Positions 11,116-22,555 of a DNA stretch of 64,000 bases are shown here, piece by piece. The translations under genes and the position numbers were made by a program. Under the pieces are notes generated by a model. It was not told the DNA's origin, ran no database searches, and saw nothing but the letters and a program-made list of their open reading frames with translations. Location of the stretch: positions 4,543,501 through 4,607,500 of the forward strand of contig CM034412.1 of NCBI GenBank assembly GCA_019925095.2. Reading direction: 5' to 3'. This DNA comes from Dendrolimus kikuchii. Its lineage: Eukaryota; Arthropoda; Insecta; Lepidoptera; Lasiocampidae. Position 1 is the stretch's first letter. Every line of letters begins with the position of its first letter.

Positions 11116-11650
11116 TACTAGCGGTCTCGACAGACGTTGTCCTGCCCTGAAAAAATAAAAATCTAAACCCCGATTCCAGCGCCACCTACCGGGTCTAATG
11201 GCGAATCTAAACCACCCCGGGACCCATTCAAACACAAAAAATGTCATCAAAATCGTAAGACCCGATTCCAGCGCCACCTACCGGGTCTAATGCCGAATCT
11301 AAACCACCCCGGGACCCATTCAAACACACAAAAAATTTCATCAAAATCGTAAAACCCGATTCCAGCGCCACCTACCGGGTCTCATGGCGAATCTAAACCA
11401 CCCCGGACCCATTCAAACACAAAAAATTCATCAAAATCGTAAAACTCGATTCCAACGCCACCTACGGGGTCTAATGGCGAATCTAAACCACCCCGGGACT
11501 AATTCAAACGCACAAAAAATTTCATCAAAATCGTAAAAACCCGATTCCAGCGCCACCTACCGGGTCTAATGGCAAATCTAAACCACCCCGGGACCCATTC
11601 AAACACACAAAAAATTTCATCAAAATCGTAAAACCCGATTCCAGCGCCAG
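11116..11650 (-). mobile_element. Helitron-like end with ~93-bp tandem expansion
   Basis: The motif GATTCCAGCGCCACCTAC recurs at 11172, 11264, 11358, 11448, 11543 and 11637, giving a period of 90-95 bp. The unit derives from the Helitron-like family seen once or twice at 17479 and 34875. The minus-strand end GTCGAGACCGCTAG lies at about 11115. Confidence 0.7.
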
Positions 11651-12021
11651 GTATTTTGTTTAGATTGATGAGTTACATTATTGACGTTTTAGTAGGGATA
11701 CCTAATTTTTGTATAGCCTATATTAATCAAGGATAATGTAGCATTCGAATAGTGAAAGAATTTTTGAAATCTGTCCAATAGTTTTTGAGTTTATTCGTTA
11801 CAAACATACAAAAATACAAATCTTTCCTCTTTATAATATTAGTACAGATAATAGACATTGAATAAATACGTTATTTACTGTGCACTTGTTTATTTTTATC
11901 GAGTAGTTGTTTTTCTTTTTATTTATCTTGATAATATTGCTATAGACTGTATAATGTATGTCTTTATGCTATTTAGTGAATTATTATATAATATGTATTG
12001 CTTTTAATAGACGTAATATAT

Positions 12022-12503
12022 TGTTACGACCTACACGCCGATAAAAGTGGATTCACACCTGCATACTGTAAAACATACTTTATTACCTTTCGGCATTTGA
12101 TATTCTTCTGTTTACTTTGTGTTTAAATGTGTGATTAGAAAACAGCCCATTGTGTATTGTAATCTTCATGGCAGTCATTAGCCAGGTGTGGCGGACTGAT
12201 TGTAGGAAATTCGGTCCACGCGGCCGGGCAGACATATTGTATCTGTGCAGTATAAAGCAATGCCCCAATTGAGAGATGAGTCAGTCGAGCGAGAACCACG
12301 AACGAAGCGAAACGTGTGTACATATCGGGAATATCTATTAGTGACGGACTTTGCGCGTTTTATGGAGTTACGACCTTCTGCATTACGTTTGGGTTTGTTG
12401 TATTCGGTTATATTTGTACCTGTGTTATACGTGTTTGTATAGTTCTAATAAACTCTATAATCATTCCAACGGCATTTTAATTCGAGTTTCGCGACTCGTA
12501 ACA
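12022..12503. mobile_element. Solo LTR of an LTR retrotransposon (482 bp)
   Basis: The block starts TGTTACGACC and ends GACTCGTAACA, with 8-bp inverted ends of TG...CA type. It is flanked by ATAT on both sides (12018-12021 and 12504-12507), a 4-bp target duplication. Inside, GAGTCAGTCG resembles an arthropod initiator and AATAAA near 12447 a polyadenylation signal, both suggesting plus orientation. No gag/pol sequence adjoins it, so recombination has removed the interior. Confidence 0.75.
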
Positions 12504-12607
12504 ATATATTTATATATATGTATGTATGTGTGTGTGTGTATTTATATAATAATATTAATATATAAATATGTAACATTTTTAAAAATAATGTGCAGCACAC
12601 CCTTTTT

Positions 12608-13010
12608 TTTATGACGCAGGGGGAATGTCTTTTCTTGGGACACCATCCTGGGGGGAAGGCTTTACACCTAGGGATGTGTGAAACTCTTGATCGGCCGTAT
12701 GCCCACCGTGGCCTCCAAGCGGAGGGTAGGGAGATGGTCAGACGTCAAACTACCCACTAAACCTAACCTGCTCCCCTCTCCTATGCGCTTTTATGGGGTG
12801 CCACAGGAACTAGATCATAGTTACTACATCTGTGGCACCCCGACGCCTGGCTGGCTATCTCACTTAGGGTACCCACGGGGGAGGATGCCCTCTTCACCAA
12901 CAGGGGGGGAAGTCCGCGGGATCATGTGCAACAAACCCTGCCCTAACTTTTGTGCCCTATTTCTTTCTCCATCCCAAGGTTGTCTGGCCGCTATTTGCAC
13001 CTAATTCTAA
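12608..13010. repeat. Degenerate retroelement-like sequence
   Basis: GC-richer than its surroundings; it shares 'ACTACCCACTAAA' phrasing with 4640-5130 and 52600-52930. No intact frame. Confidence 0.35.
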
Positions 13011-13051
13011 GCTATTTTTGTGTATTATTTCATTATTTTTATTGTACAATA

Positions 13052-13393
13052 AACATACATACACACATAACTTCACGCCAGTTCCCTTGCGGGGTAGGCA
13101 CGAACAACAGAGTGCCATTTAGGCTTATTCTTACACACCTCACTTGCCTCTTTGACATTCATAACTCTTGTCATGCAAGCTCGTCTGTTCTTAAGGCTCC
13201 TGACATCACCTTCTGCTAGTACACGATCAATTTGATCATGGAAGGTGTGTCGTGGCCTTCCACGACTTCTGCATCCATCCACTTTTGCATTGTATATCTG
13301 TTTAGTCATTCTTTCATCATGCATTCTTTCCACATGCCCGAACCACCGGAGCATTCCTTTCCTTACCTTCACCCCGACACTCTCTTTCTGTAC
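13052..13393 (-). mobile_element. RTE-like LINE 3' fragment
   Basis: The minus-strand frame carries [20 protein letters not shown] through the terminal ARELA, then TGA and a TATG/TGTG tail. It is 5'-truncated within the reverse transcriptase C-terminal region. Confidence 0.85.
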
Positions 13394-13536
13394 AATAAAG
13401 TATATTCTATTCTAATATAATCATTAACTTAAACGCAAATGTAAGTATTTGTTTGCAACGCTTTCACGCCCAGATTTGTCACAAAATGCATACACGTTGT
13501 CACTTATATAGGGAACGTGCATGAACAAATACATGT

Positions 13537-13806
13537 TTTTTTTATGTTTAAGGCTTGGCAACTAGGCCTTTAAGCCAGGCGCCGTTGTATTGTAGGCTAC
13601 AATCGACGTCATTCAACGGAGTTCTTGTGAAGACTCGAAAGGCCACATTTGGCTATATAGTTCACATTTCTCGCAAAAACACATAATTGCTACTCAAAAA
13701 CTATCAATATCCTACAACTATTGTTCATTTTAGAGTAATCTTACACATTTTTAGAAAATAAAACTGCACAGCACAACGTCTCCTTTCAGTTCCCGCCAAA
13801 AACTCC
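13537..13806 (-). mobile_element. SINE family A, full copy (270 bp)
   Basis: It is flanked by a perfect 13-bp duplication AACAAATACATGT (13524-13536 and 13807-13819). Same length and ends as the copy at 4066-4335. Confidence 0.85.
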
Positions 13807-14048
13807 AACAAATACATGTCAAGTCAAATCGACACAAAGTCATAGTGTAGTTTAAAAATGGAACTTTTTAGATCTGTCGTCCTGTTGTCCTCATTCTTTA
13901 TATATTGAAATCGAATTTATTCTGATTGTGGGGCAGTGATATGTGGGTTCTGTACCGTGGTGGAGATAAGGTAAAGACGGTGTACTCACGTAATATTTTA
14001 ATCTTTAAATCGGTACACTAATGGGCATATTAATTTAGCAGTTTTTTT

Positions 14049-14375
14049 TTATTGAAAATAGGTTTGCGGATGACCACGATCACGTCCAGTGTCGGACGAT
14101 GATGCGGTCGAAGATAGAGCACGCTTACCTAGATAGTACCTATTCACATGAGACTTGAAGATTCCCGGATTGTACTTTTCTGGAAACACGGACTCTGGTA
14201 GTGCATTCCACAATTCTGCCGTAGGCAGAAGGAACGCGGAGGCGAAACGTTTAGTACGCACTGGTAGCGTTGCCACTGTGAAACGATGGCGTAAACCAGA
14301 GAGTCTTGTAGTCCGAAGATGGAATGGTGTAGGGGGAATCAGGTCAGACAGTTCAACCGCAGAAAAGTAGTTAAT
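14049..14375 (-). mobile_element. LINE ORF2 C-terminal fragment
   Basis: The frame reads RTKRFASAFLLPTAELWNAL and then PESVFPEKYN, a common C-terminal pattern (x-LWN-x-LP) of CR1/Jockey-type reverse transcriptases. The rest of the element is absent. Confidence 0.65.
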
Positions 14376-14581
14376 TAATTTGACTTAAACAATAAACAAA
14401 AGAGACACAATAAAAAAAAAACAAATATACATGCGTGTGTGTCAAATACATGATAGTGTGTGTAATGTTTTTTTTTATTGATTTAATGTACGTATGTAAT
14501 GTCATGGCAACGATACTGACAATGGAATTTAAATGTGTTGTTCTCATGGGTAGTTCCAGCTTCGTTAGGTGGTGTTACGGA

Positions 14582-14637
14582 TATTTTGAATTGAAAATGA
14601 AGTCTGAAATATCAGACTTCATTTTCAATTCAAAATA
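14582..14637. repeat. Perfect hairpin, 26-bp arms, 4-nt loop
   Basis: 14582-14607 is the exact reverse complement of 14612-14637. Outer matches (TCCGT on both sides) suggest the core of a small palindromic element. Confidence 0.8.
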
Positions 14638-14737
14638 CTCGTTATCCGTCAGTGGAATGCCACTAAATTAATTAACTTATTTAACAAAAAAGAAACTAAG
14701 GTTTTATCTGATGAATGTCCATATTATTTATTGTGAA

Positions 14738-15138
14738 CTAGCTGACCCGGTAAACTTCGTACCGCCTCTGAATCAATAAATAAAAAACGTTGATTTCTGA
14801 ACGACGGTACGAACATCAAACGTTTGAAAGTCAAAACCAAAAAAAAATAAAAGAAACTTTACGTTTAAATTTAATTTGATTACTGAACGACTTTTAAATT
14901 TATTTGATTTCTAAAAAACGGGACGAGCATCAAATGTTCGACAGATAGGAATAGTTTCTAAGGGAAAGCGAAATTGTTTTTTTTACTATATTCCAAGCAT
15001 TTTTTTCATATTTACTCACCTTTTAAACCTTCCCTGGACTTCCACAAATAATTCAAAATCAAAATTAGCCAAATCAGGCCAGTCGTTCTCGAGTTTTAGC
15101 GAGACTAACGAACAGCAATTGATGATATATATATCGTG
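14738..15138 (-). mobile_element. Helitron-like element, family D
   Basis: Read on the minus strand it runs from a TA-rich start to GTTTACCGGGTCAGCTAG, a CTAG end. The plus-strand copy at 50517-50913 has the same ends and a length near 400 bp. Confidence 0.55.
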
Positions 15139-15312
15139 ATCGTGTACTAGCAGAAGGTGATGTCAGGAGCCTTAAGAACAGACGAGCGTGCATGACAAGA
15201 GCTATGAATGTCAAAGAAGCAAGTGAGGTGTGTAAGAATAAGCCTGAATGGTGCTCTGTCGTTCGTGCCTAACCCGCAAGGGAACAGGCGTGAACTTATG
15301 TATGTATGTGTA
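15139..15312 (+). mobile_element. RTE-like LINE 3' fragment
   Basis: It carries [20 protein letters not shown] coding sequence and a (TATG)n tail. It abuts the TA-rich start of the Helitron-like element directly. Confidence 0.8.
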
Positions 15313-15320
15313 TATAAATA

Positions 15321-15326
15321 AATATA

Positions 15327-15412
<86 letters not shown>
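15321..15412. repeat. (TA)n microsatellite
   Basis: About 90 bp of nearly pure TA, expanded from the LINE tail region. Confidence 0.9.
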
Positions 15413-15415
<3 letters not shown>

Positions 15416-15627
15416 GTTTATATATATTTTTATATACCTATTTATTATATTATTATCTTACTTATTAGTAAATTAATGTCTATAAATATGATTAATTATT
15501 ATCATTAGTATATTATTTATTATCTTACATACCTACAATTATTTTTAATAGTACCTTGTCCATTCAAAGGTTGCCTACATGACATTGCTTTAATCATTAT
15601 TAAGGCCGTCCTGCCTTATACTGCCTT

Positions 15628-15733
15628 TTTTTTTTTTATTGCAGGAGTTCAGCAGACAGGCAGACGGCCCACTTGATGGAAAGCGGTTACCATCGCCTAT
15701 GGACATTTGCAACACCGAAGGTGCTACAAATGC
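15628..15733 (-). mobile_element. SINE-like family B, 3' part
   Basis: The T-run and 'GCAGGAGTTCAGCAGACAGG' mark its 3' end on the minus strand. It breaks off at 15733, where RTE sequence begins. Confidence 0.7.
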
Positions 15734-16069
15734 GCACGTATGGAAGCGAGAGTTGGGTATGGAAAGAGCATGAAACTGAGTAACCTGGTCATGCGAGCAC
15801 TGCGCAAAATCGGAACAGTGACGCTCGGGACCGCGTTATGTAATACCGAAGCATAGAAAGAGAGTTTATGGACGAGAGAGCATGAAAGTAGAGTAAACGC
15901 GGTTGAGATGCGAGCACTGCGCAAAATCTGCGGAGTGACGCTCGCGGACCGCGTTCGTAATACCGAAGTAAGAAAGAGAGTTGGTCTGAAAGAGAGTGTC
16001 GGGGTGAAGGTAAGGAAAGGAATGCTCCGGTGGTTCGGGCATGTGGAAAGAATACATGATGAAAGACAT
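15734..16069 (+). mobile_element. RTE-like LINE internal fragment with tandem duplication
   Basis: The segment encoding 'MRALRKICGVTLADRVRNTE' is present twice in tandem (about 15738-15863 and 15866-15985); the first copy is degraded. It ends at 'VERIHDER' without the usual 3' tail. Confidence 0.65.
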
Positions 16070-16261
16070 ATGTCATATATATAGAATATTGATGAACGCC
16101 TTCCTGAGCTTTCATATATATAACAGTATTAGATTGAGGACGATTGACGTTTTTAGATTGATAAGTAATCAAATATTTGTATGACCGTGTGTAGGTCAAA
16201 TACAGTGAGAACATTTGACTTTGTTACCATCCTACGTACAACTATTACCTGTATTTTTATA

Positions 16262-16312
16262 AATAAAGAATCATTCATTCATTTATTCATTCATTCATTT
16301 ACTCATTCATAA
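16262..16312. repeat. (ATTC)n microsatellite after AATAAA
   Basis: ATAAATAAAG followed by ATTC/ATTT repeats looks like a retroelement tail. Confidence 0.6.
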
Positions 16313-16719
16313 AGGAACCGTGCGTTGCGCAGAACACTCATGTATCATTGATCATCCTCGCACCTCGCCTCAGCGGGTATAGTCTTCGATCCCGTATAAA
16401 TGGGAAACCCGAGCCCAGCAGTGGGGCGTTTGGGTTGCTCTATTATTACTATTATTATAACTAATCCTAATTAATTGACTTTAGTTTTATCGTAATTAGG
16501 CTAATATCTTATAAGCCAAGTATAAGTACAAGTCCGTTCATTTGCTCCACTGTCGGTTAAAATTTGACATAAGCTCCATACATCTAATGTCACAATTCAA
16601 CCGATGGTAGGCCAAGAGAATGAGTAATAAGATATAGAAACCTTCCATAAGCCTATGGGTGTATACAGAACAGGCTACACTACCTCACTGGATCGCTATA
16701 CTGACCCATTATGCTTGGT

Positions 16720-17110
16720 TTACACGGCCTTAGTAACTAATGCTTAGTGCTTGTCACTCACACTAATATCCAATGTGTAAACATGCTGATAGGTGCTTAG
16801 TATTCGTGTTTTATACAGTGCAAGTGAATAGCATTAGATCCTATTTACTTAGCGCCAAGTCGATACGCCCACCATAATTTACTAAGCATTTGTCACGTGT
16901 ATAAACAGATACGACAAGTGACTTAGTGATAAGTACCGGGAAGTGAAAACACGTGTCATTGTTTGTTTACGTATTTTCGTAATCTTCTTTTTGTCACTAA
17001 TACCTTTCTACTCATTCCAACGTGTAAAAGGTAACTTCTCACTTGCCACTATGCAGGTTAGTACTAAACTATTAGTAAGTGTAAACATAGCATTAGTGTT
17101 GGGCGCATAT
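16720..17110. mobile_element. Possible MITE
   Basis: GTTTACAC near 16728 and the inverse GTGTAAAC near 17079 flank a region with repeated 'TTAGTACTAA/CTTAGTGCTTG' phrases. Boundaries and duplication are not defined. Confidence 0.3.
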
Positions 17111-17478
17111 AGGTCTCGACCGTCAGATCAACTAAAGAATCGAGTCACGCATTTTGCGACATTGTAGAGGCTCATAGTCTTGAGACCCTGTATTGCGAGC
17201 GGAGTGGTTCACCAGCAAATGGCACAATTAGGCAACCCTCATTGAGGATTGCATATTTGCGCCGTTTGAGTGATTTAGATCTTACACTTGCCAAACTAGC
17301 TGATCTAGCTGTATCTAGTAAATGGGTTGTGGATGACGTGTCCTCACAGGTACCATACTAGACGCTTTTCACACCTTTATAAAATTGTCCTTCGTCGAGT
17401 CATTGCGTCAACACTTACGTTTGCACCCGTATTAAATGTAAATAGAACCATTAGATACATCTATAATGTTATAAAATT

Positions 17479-17700
17479 ACTAGCCGCCCCGACAGACGTT
17501 GTCCTGCTTTAAAAAATAAAATTCTAGAACCCGATCTCAGAGCCACCTACCGGTTCTAATTGCGAATCTTAACCATCCGGGTACCCACTCAAACACACTA
17601 AAACAAAATCACCAAAATCGCTCCAGGTGATTAGGAGGATTCCAGAACCCGATCTCAGCGCCACCTACCGGTTCTAATTGTGAATCTAAAAGAGTAATAG
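17479..17700 (-). mobile_element. Helitron-like element, two tandem units
   Basis: CTAGCCGCCCCGACAGACGT at the left is the minus-strand CTAG end. 'CCCGATCTCAGAGCCACC' appears twice about 115 bp apart. Confidence 0.5.
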
Positions 17701-17879
17701 GTTGTATGTATTTTTTAATGCTGTATCCTAAAAAAATAAAAATTTATCCAAAAAATAAATAATTTATTATTGGGGTGGACACCCCTTATCACTTAGGGAT
17801 TTGAAAAATAGATAGTAGCCGATTCTCAGACTTACTGAATATGCATAAAAAATTTCATAAGAATCGGTCAAGCAGTTTC

Positions 17880-18230
17880 GGAGGAGTATGGGAACGAACA
17901 ATTTCTTGTCTGTTTAGCGGTTTGTCTGTATGTTCGGGATTCACGTAACAACTACTGGGCCGATTTGCATCGAATCGATTTGGATTTCATTGTTCGTCAG
18001 TAGTTTGTAGTCTTAAAATTTACGCTACTTTTTATCCCGGGAAACCCGCACGAATAATTCTGGAAATGATTTAAAGTGGCCAGATTAAAAAAAAACGAAT
18101 TCCAGTGTGATTTTTTACTGATCGATAGCAAATTTAATGTAATAAAATGTGTGATATTTTTTATTCCCGGGAATCTCGTGGGCATTTTCCTGGGAGCGGT
18201 TTGAACTTGTTCATTCATTGTCAATTCATT
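17880..18230. repeat. Dispersed repeat, family G
   Basis: It has GATTCACGTAACAACTACTG and 'ATTCCCGGGAATCTCGTGGG', matching the family G layout in the opposite orientation to 2935. Confidence 0.45.
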
Positions 18231-18480
18231 TATTTCAGAAATTGAGTATTTCCATATCATACAGTATCATATTATAAATTATACCATTGTTATTAAAATT
18301 TAAATTCCAAAATTAGTTCACGGCACAACAATTAATAAAACACATACTAGGGCATTACACCCGCGTCACTATAATTATTATAAATGTTTCTATTCCACGG
18401 CGTCACAGGGACATGTATATCAAATGATGTCAAGTATGGACTCTACCACCGGGCCGCGAGGCGGCAGAAAACAAACAAAC

Positions 18481-18745
18481 TCATACATTTAACTGGGTGT
18501 GCAGTTGCACCCATTTACGTAGCAGTGGCGAGTCCCATCGATCTACAAAAAGAGTGAGCATGCTGTTGGTGCTGCCGCGAACGCGGGCCAGTAGGGATGC
18601 GCATCTCTTTCTAATGATGGCCGCAAAGCCATCGATTCGCGCTTCTGTAAACATCCCTGACGCACTGCACCGCCATGGCAGCCCCAAAAACACCCCTCAG
18701 TCCATTATTATACTGGACAGTTTATTCCGACAGTTTCCTCTAAGA
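18481..18745 (-). mobile_element. LINE ORF2 C-terminal fragment
   Basis: The minus-strand frame includes MFTEARIDGFAAIIRKRCAS and WDSPLLRKWVQLH, a frequent ending of lepidopteran LINE reverse transcriptases. It stops with TGA at 18481. Confidence 0.65.
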
Positions 18746-18879
18746 CGATAGTTTACATTCTTTTAGTTTGTTTGTTATATGTATAGTATATAGTTTGTGT
18801 CGCCGGAATCCGGCATGTCAAATAAAGCGTAGACGAAGTTGCGGGCACATCCTAGTATTTACATATACTTATACCACTT

Positions 18880-19140
18880 AGACTGTGCGCAAAACAAGTA
18901 GACAGCCCGCTTAATGAAAATGGTGACTGTCGCCTATAAACGTTCGCGTTTGCAACTCCAAGGGCGATACGAACGCGTTGCCAACCTTTAGGGTAGGATA
19001 GAGGAGGCGAAGGCTTAGAAGAGAGAATCGGGCCACCGGAAGTCTTAGAGTAAGGCTTGAGAGGCAAAGCGTCCGGCGGGGCGGACTGCGGGCAATAGAG
19101 CGTCCAACTGAGTAGCCTGAGTGCAAGCTTGGCGTCCATC
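18880..19140. repeat. Dispersed repeat, family H
   Basis: 'GCGTTGCCAACCTTTAGG' and the upstream 'GACAGCCCGCTTAATG' recur at 57655-57782. This copy keeps GGTAGGATAGAGGAGG intact where the other is interrupted. Confidence 0.5.
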
Positions 19141-19242
19141 GTTCACAAACTGTTTACTCCTGTACACGACACACATCTCGGCTGGCACTAGGGACACTCG
19201 TTACTACTCTTTAGCGTTTAGATACATTTAAGTCATTTAATC

Positions 19243-19393
19243 TTTTTTTTTTTTATTGCAGGAGCTCAGCAGACAGGCAGACGGCCCACTTGAAGAAAAG
19301 CGGTTACCATCGCCTATGGACATTTGCAACACACCAAAGGTGCTACGAATGCGCTGCTGCTCTCTTAAGAGAGCGGCAGCGCATTCGTAGCAC
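19243..19393 (-). mobile_element. SINE-like family B 3' part ending in a palindrome
   Basis: The copy folds back on itself: 19340-19366 is the reverse complement of 19367-19393 with one mismatch and no loop. Beyond it the SINE does not continue. Confidence 0.7.
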
Positions 19394-19901
19394 TCTCTTA
19401 TCTACGGTCTCAGTGCACGCTCGAAGCGAGCGTGCAGCGGAGCGGGGCGTGCAGCGTTCCTATACACGACGCGTCGCTCAACGCAAACATGCCCGCTAGA
19501 GCCGGCCGCTAGTTTTAGACCTGCTAACGTTTCCATGTGTTTGACATGAACGCTGCACACTCTGGCCCGTTGAACGCTCAAATAGAGCCAGCACTCAGGC
19601 CATACGCTTACTCATCGTACGAAAGAAGATTAGCTCATTGCTATTTGTTTCATGCCGGTATTCTGTCAGAGCGCGGGATCATACCAATCGAGCCAGCAGC
19701 AAGAACTGTAATCAAGATGATCCCAGCATGGTACTAGCACGTCAATCATCTAATAATGGTTCATTAATGACATAATCATGATTTAGTAACTCAGTAATAA
19801 AAAAACTATAGTATACAGTGTGTTATCAATTAGAAAGTAAGCAAACTATTGGCACAGCACGGAGAAGCATCACACATAATGTCACATGATCGATTAACTT
19901 C
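19394..19901. other. Unassigned GC-richer stretch
   Basis: A second short palindrome GCACGCTCGAAGCGAGCGTG lies near 19413. The rest (to 19740) looks transposon-like but has no match in the window and no convincing frame. Confidence 0.35.
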
Positions 19902-20576
19902 TTACTTACTCCGTTGGCTCAGCGACCCAAAGTGGGTCTTGGCCTCCGAAACGAGAACATGCCACTTTTCTCGGTCCTGTGCGGTTTCTTGCCAATTACT
20001 GGCTCCTAGCTCCGACAGGTCTGCCTCTACTCTGTCCTTCCAGCGATATTTAGGACGGCCGACCGGACGCCGACCTACCGGCCGTCCCAAATATGCTTTC
20101 CTCACGCTGCGATCCTCTCCCATCCGTTCTACGTGACCGAGCCAGCGGAGGCGGTGAGCTTTTATTTCTCCTATTATGTTAGGCTCGGCCACGAGATTCT
20201 CAATTTCGAGGTTACTTCGGACCCTCCAGCTACCATCCTCTCTTTTTGTTGGACCCAGAATCTTACGGAGAACCTTCCTTTCCGCTACTAAAAGCTGGTT
20301 CTCCTCCTTGAGGGTAAGCGTCCAAGCTTCGCACCCATACATCAGGATGGGCCGTATGACGGTTTTATAGATCCTGATTTTAGTTTTTCTATTTAGAAGC
20401 CTGGACACCAATATCTTATGCAGGGCTGCACAACACCTCAGGGCGTTTTGTATCCGTATAAGTATTTCGTCCTCTCTGGTGTTTGTGTCGGTGACTGTGC
20501 AGCCCAGATATTTGAATTTGGCTACCCCTTTATACATAACATCTCTAACATGAAGATAAGACCGCCCTTTGTACAT
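19902..20576 (-). mobile_element. LINE reverse transcriptase C-terminus (RTE/BovB-like), 5'-truncated
   Basis: An open frame of about 224 residues contains FKYLGCTVTDTNTREDEI, RPILMYGCEAWTLTLKEENQ and HRLRWLGHVERMGEDR. These are hallmarks of the region after the polymerase domain in RTE/BovB-type ORF2. No YADD box is present because the element is truncated. It is a different family from the ARELA-ending copies, although both share W-x-GHVERM. Confidence 0.75.
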
Positions 20577-20720
20577 AACTAGCTAAAATTTTAGTCTAAG
20601 TTCATTTTTGTATTGGTGTATAATAATGTGTTATCTATCTACCGTCTTATTCATATTGAGTTCTTCTTTACCTATTAACTTAATATGAATAAGATCGTTG
20701 GAGTCTATTTAAAAAGAAAT

Positions 20721-22555
20721 GGTAAAATTGCATAAAGGCGGAACCTGAAAATTACGCATTTTTTGTATTCAAAGACTTTACATATGGTTTTCTATGGTAC
20801 AATAACGACACTAAAATCATCGGTAAGCCATCATTTAGGCAAAAAATTAATAAACAATACAATTAATTACGAAATATGTGCGTTATATAGCTAGAAATAA
20901 TGTTCAATTTTAGCGTGACGACTTACCTACTAATTATAATAAAAACACAATTATTTTAATTTTGGGATTAGTCTGCAAATGTAACATATATGACATGATC
21001 AAAATAATTAATAATTATAAAATCAAATATTACGGCATTGCTAAAAATCACGACATTTTGTAATTTTTAAGTAAAACCTCAGATTAATAATATTGAGAGA
21101 CAAAGTTTTTACCTCACTTTGCTAAATGTCAGGCAAAGGAACTAAATCCATACAGCATGAATATCAATATTATTCAATCAAACTGAACATTTTTGAATGA
21201 CATAAAAATACGGAATTTTAGATTTTTCACATTATTGTGATTAAGATCATTATTATATTTTTGTAATTTGTATATATAATTACCGACAACATGCAATACT
21301 AATGTTAGACAAACAATATATAGGTGTGAGGGGTGTTCGAAGGTTATGGCAAGGACAGTGGGTTAGGTTAGGTTATCTTTAGACCAAAGCCCACGAGCCG
21401 AGCGAGCGAAGCGACCGTGCCGCGGCAGCGGCCGGCGAGTGGCAGAACCGACTTTAACTTTTGTTTAAATTATCAACGAATAAATGGAACCAGTCGGTTC
21501 TGCTACTCGCGGGCCGCTGCCGCGGCACGCTCGCTACACTCGCTACACTCGCTCGGCCCGTGGGCGTTGGTCTAAAGATAACCTAACCTAACCCACTGTC
21601 CTTGTCAGTGGTTTATACCTTCGACCACCCCTCACGCTTATACTTTGTTCTGCTAACATTGGTATTGCATGTAGTCGGTATTTATATATACAAACTAGAA
21701 AAATATATTAATTATCTTAGTTACAATAATGTGAAAAATCTAAAATTCCATACTTTCATGTCATCCAATGATCTTCAGATTGATTGAAAAATATTGATAT
21801 TCATGGTGTATGGATTTAGTGTCTTTGCCTAACAAGTAGCAAAGTGGCAGAACCGACTGCTTACCATTAATTATGGTTAAAGTCGATTCTGCCTGCGGCT
21901 TTGGTCTGAAGCTAACCTAATCTAACCCACTGACCTTCTCATTGGTCGCAACCTTCACCCGCTCCTCACAACCTATTTTTTGTGTTGCTAACATTGGCAT
22001 TGCATATTTGAGCTCTAGTGTGAAGCTAACCCAACCTAAAGAGTGGCAAGCAAAGGAAATAAATCCAAACAGCCTATTTTTTATTAAGAATACATCAGAC
22101 AATGCTGTAAGGATTTATTTCCTTTGCCTGCCACTCTGATGAACTAAATTACAATAAAAAGATTTGTCTTTAGCAGTCTCAACACTCTTTAGCAGTGTAG
22201 TTTACTTTATGTAGCATGGCGGTTTTATCTGGGAAGTGTTTTGTAGTTTTTAACCTAATAAAATTTGCTTTAAAATTTAATAAAGTAAGATTGATTGTTT
22301 TTAAGTTAACTTACGTGTTTGTGCTCAAAATCACAAGTGTTTAGCAACGTGCCCTATTACTTTACAATAATAATATTAGCATAGTAGGCAGTCTGTGTAT
22401 ATTCTAAGGTAATTGTATTGTTTATTAATTATGTGCCTAAATGAAGGCTTTCCGACAATTTTAATTTCGTTATTGTACCATAGCAAACCATAATTATAAT
22501 CTTGTATATAAAAAAAACGCATAATTTTCGGGTTCCGCCTTTATGCAAATTTACC
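20721..22555. mobile_element. Foldback DNA element, 1835 bp, 8-bp TSD
   Basis: It begins GGTAAAATTGCATAAAGGCG and ends with the inverse. Both sides carry AAAGAAAT (20713-20720 and 22556-22563). Outer arms (20721-20870 with 22400-22555) and inner arms (21110-21455 with 21478-21850) are inverted copies, so the element can fold almost end to end. The right arm has an extra degenerate copy (21841-22140) holding its own hairpin (22040-22066 with 22111-22137, 26 of 27 paired). There is no transposase. An 8-bp duplication fits hAT, P or related groups; I cannot choose. Confidence 0.85.

Noticed and set aside
12245..12442. 65-residue plus-strand frame
   Set aside because: It lies wholly inside the solo LTR and has no family resemblance.
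13232..13420. Plus-strand frame with Phe/His-rich sequence, also seen at 49364-49994 and 51273
   Set aside because: It is the antisense of the RTE-like LINE coding strand and recurs wherever that LINE does.
21361..21375. TTAGG units as possible interstitial telomere repeat
   Set aside because: Only two to three units, mirrored in the other arm of the foldback element; part of that element.
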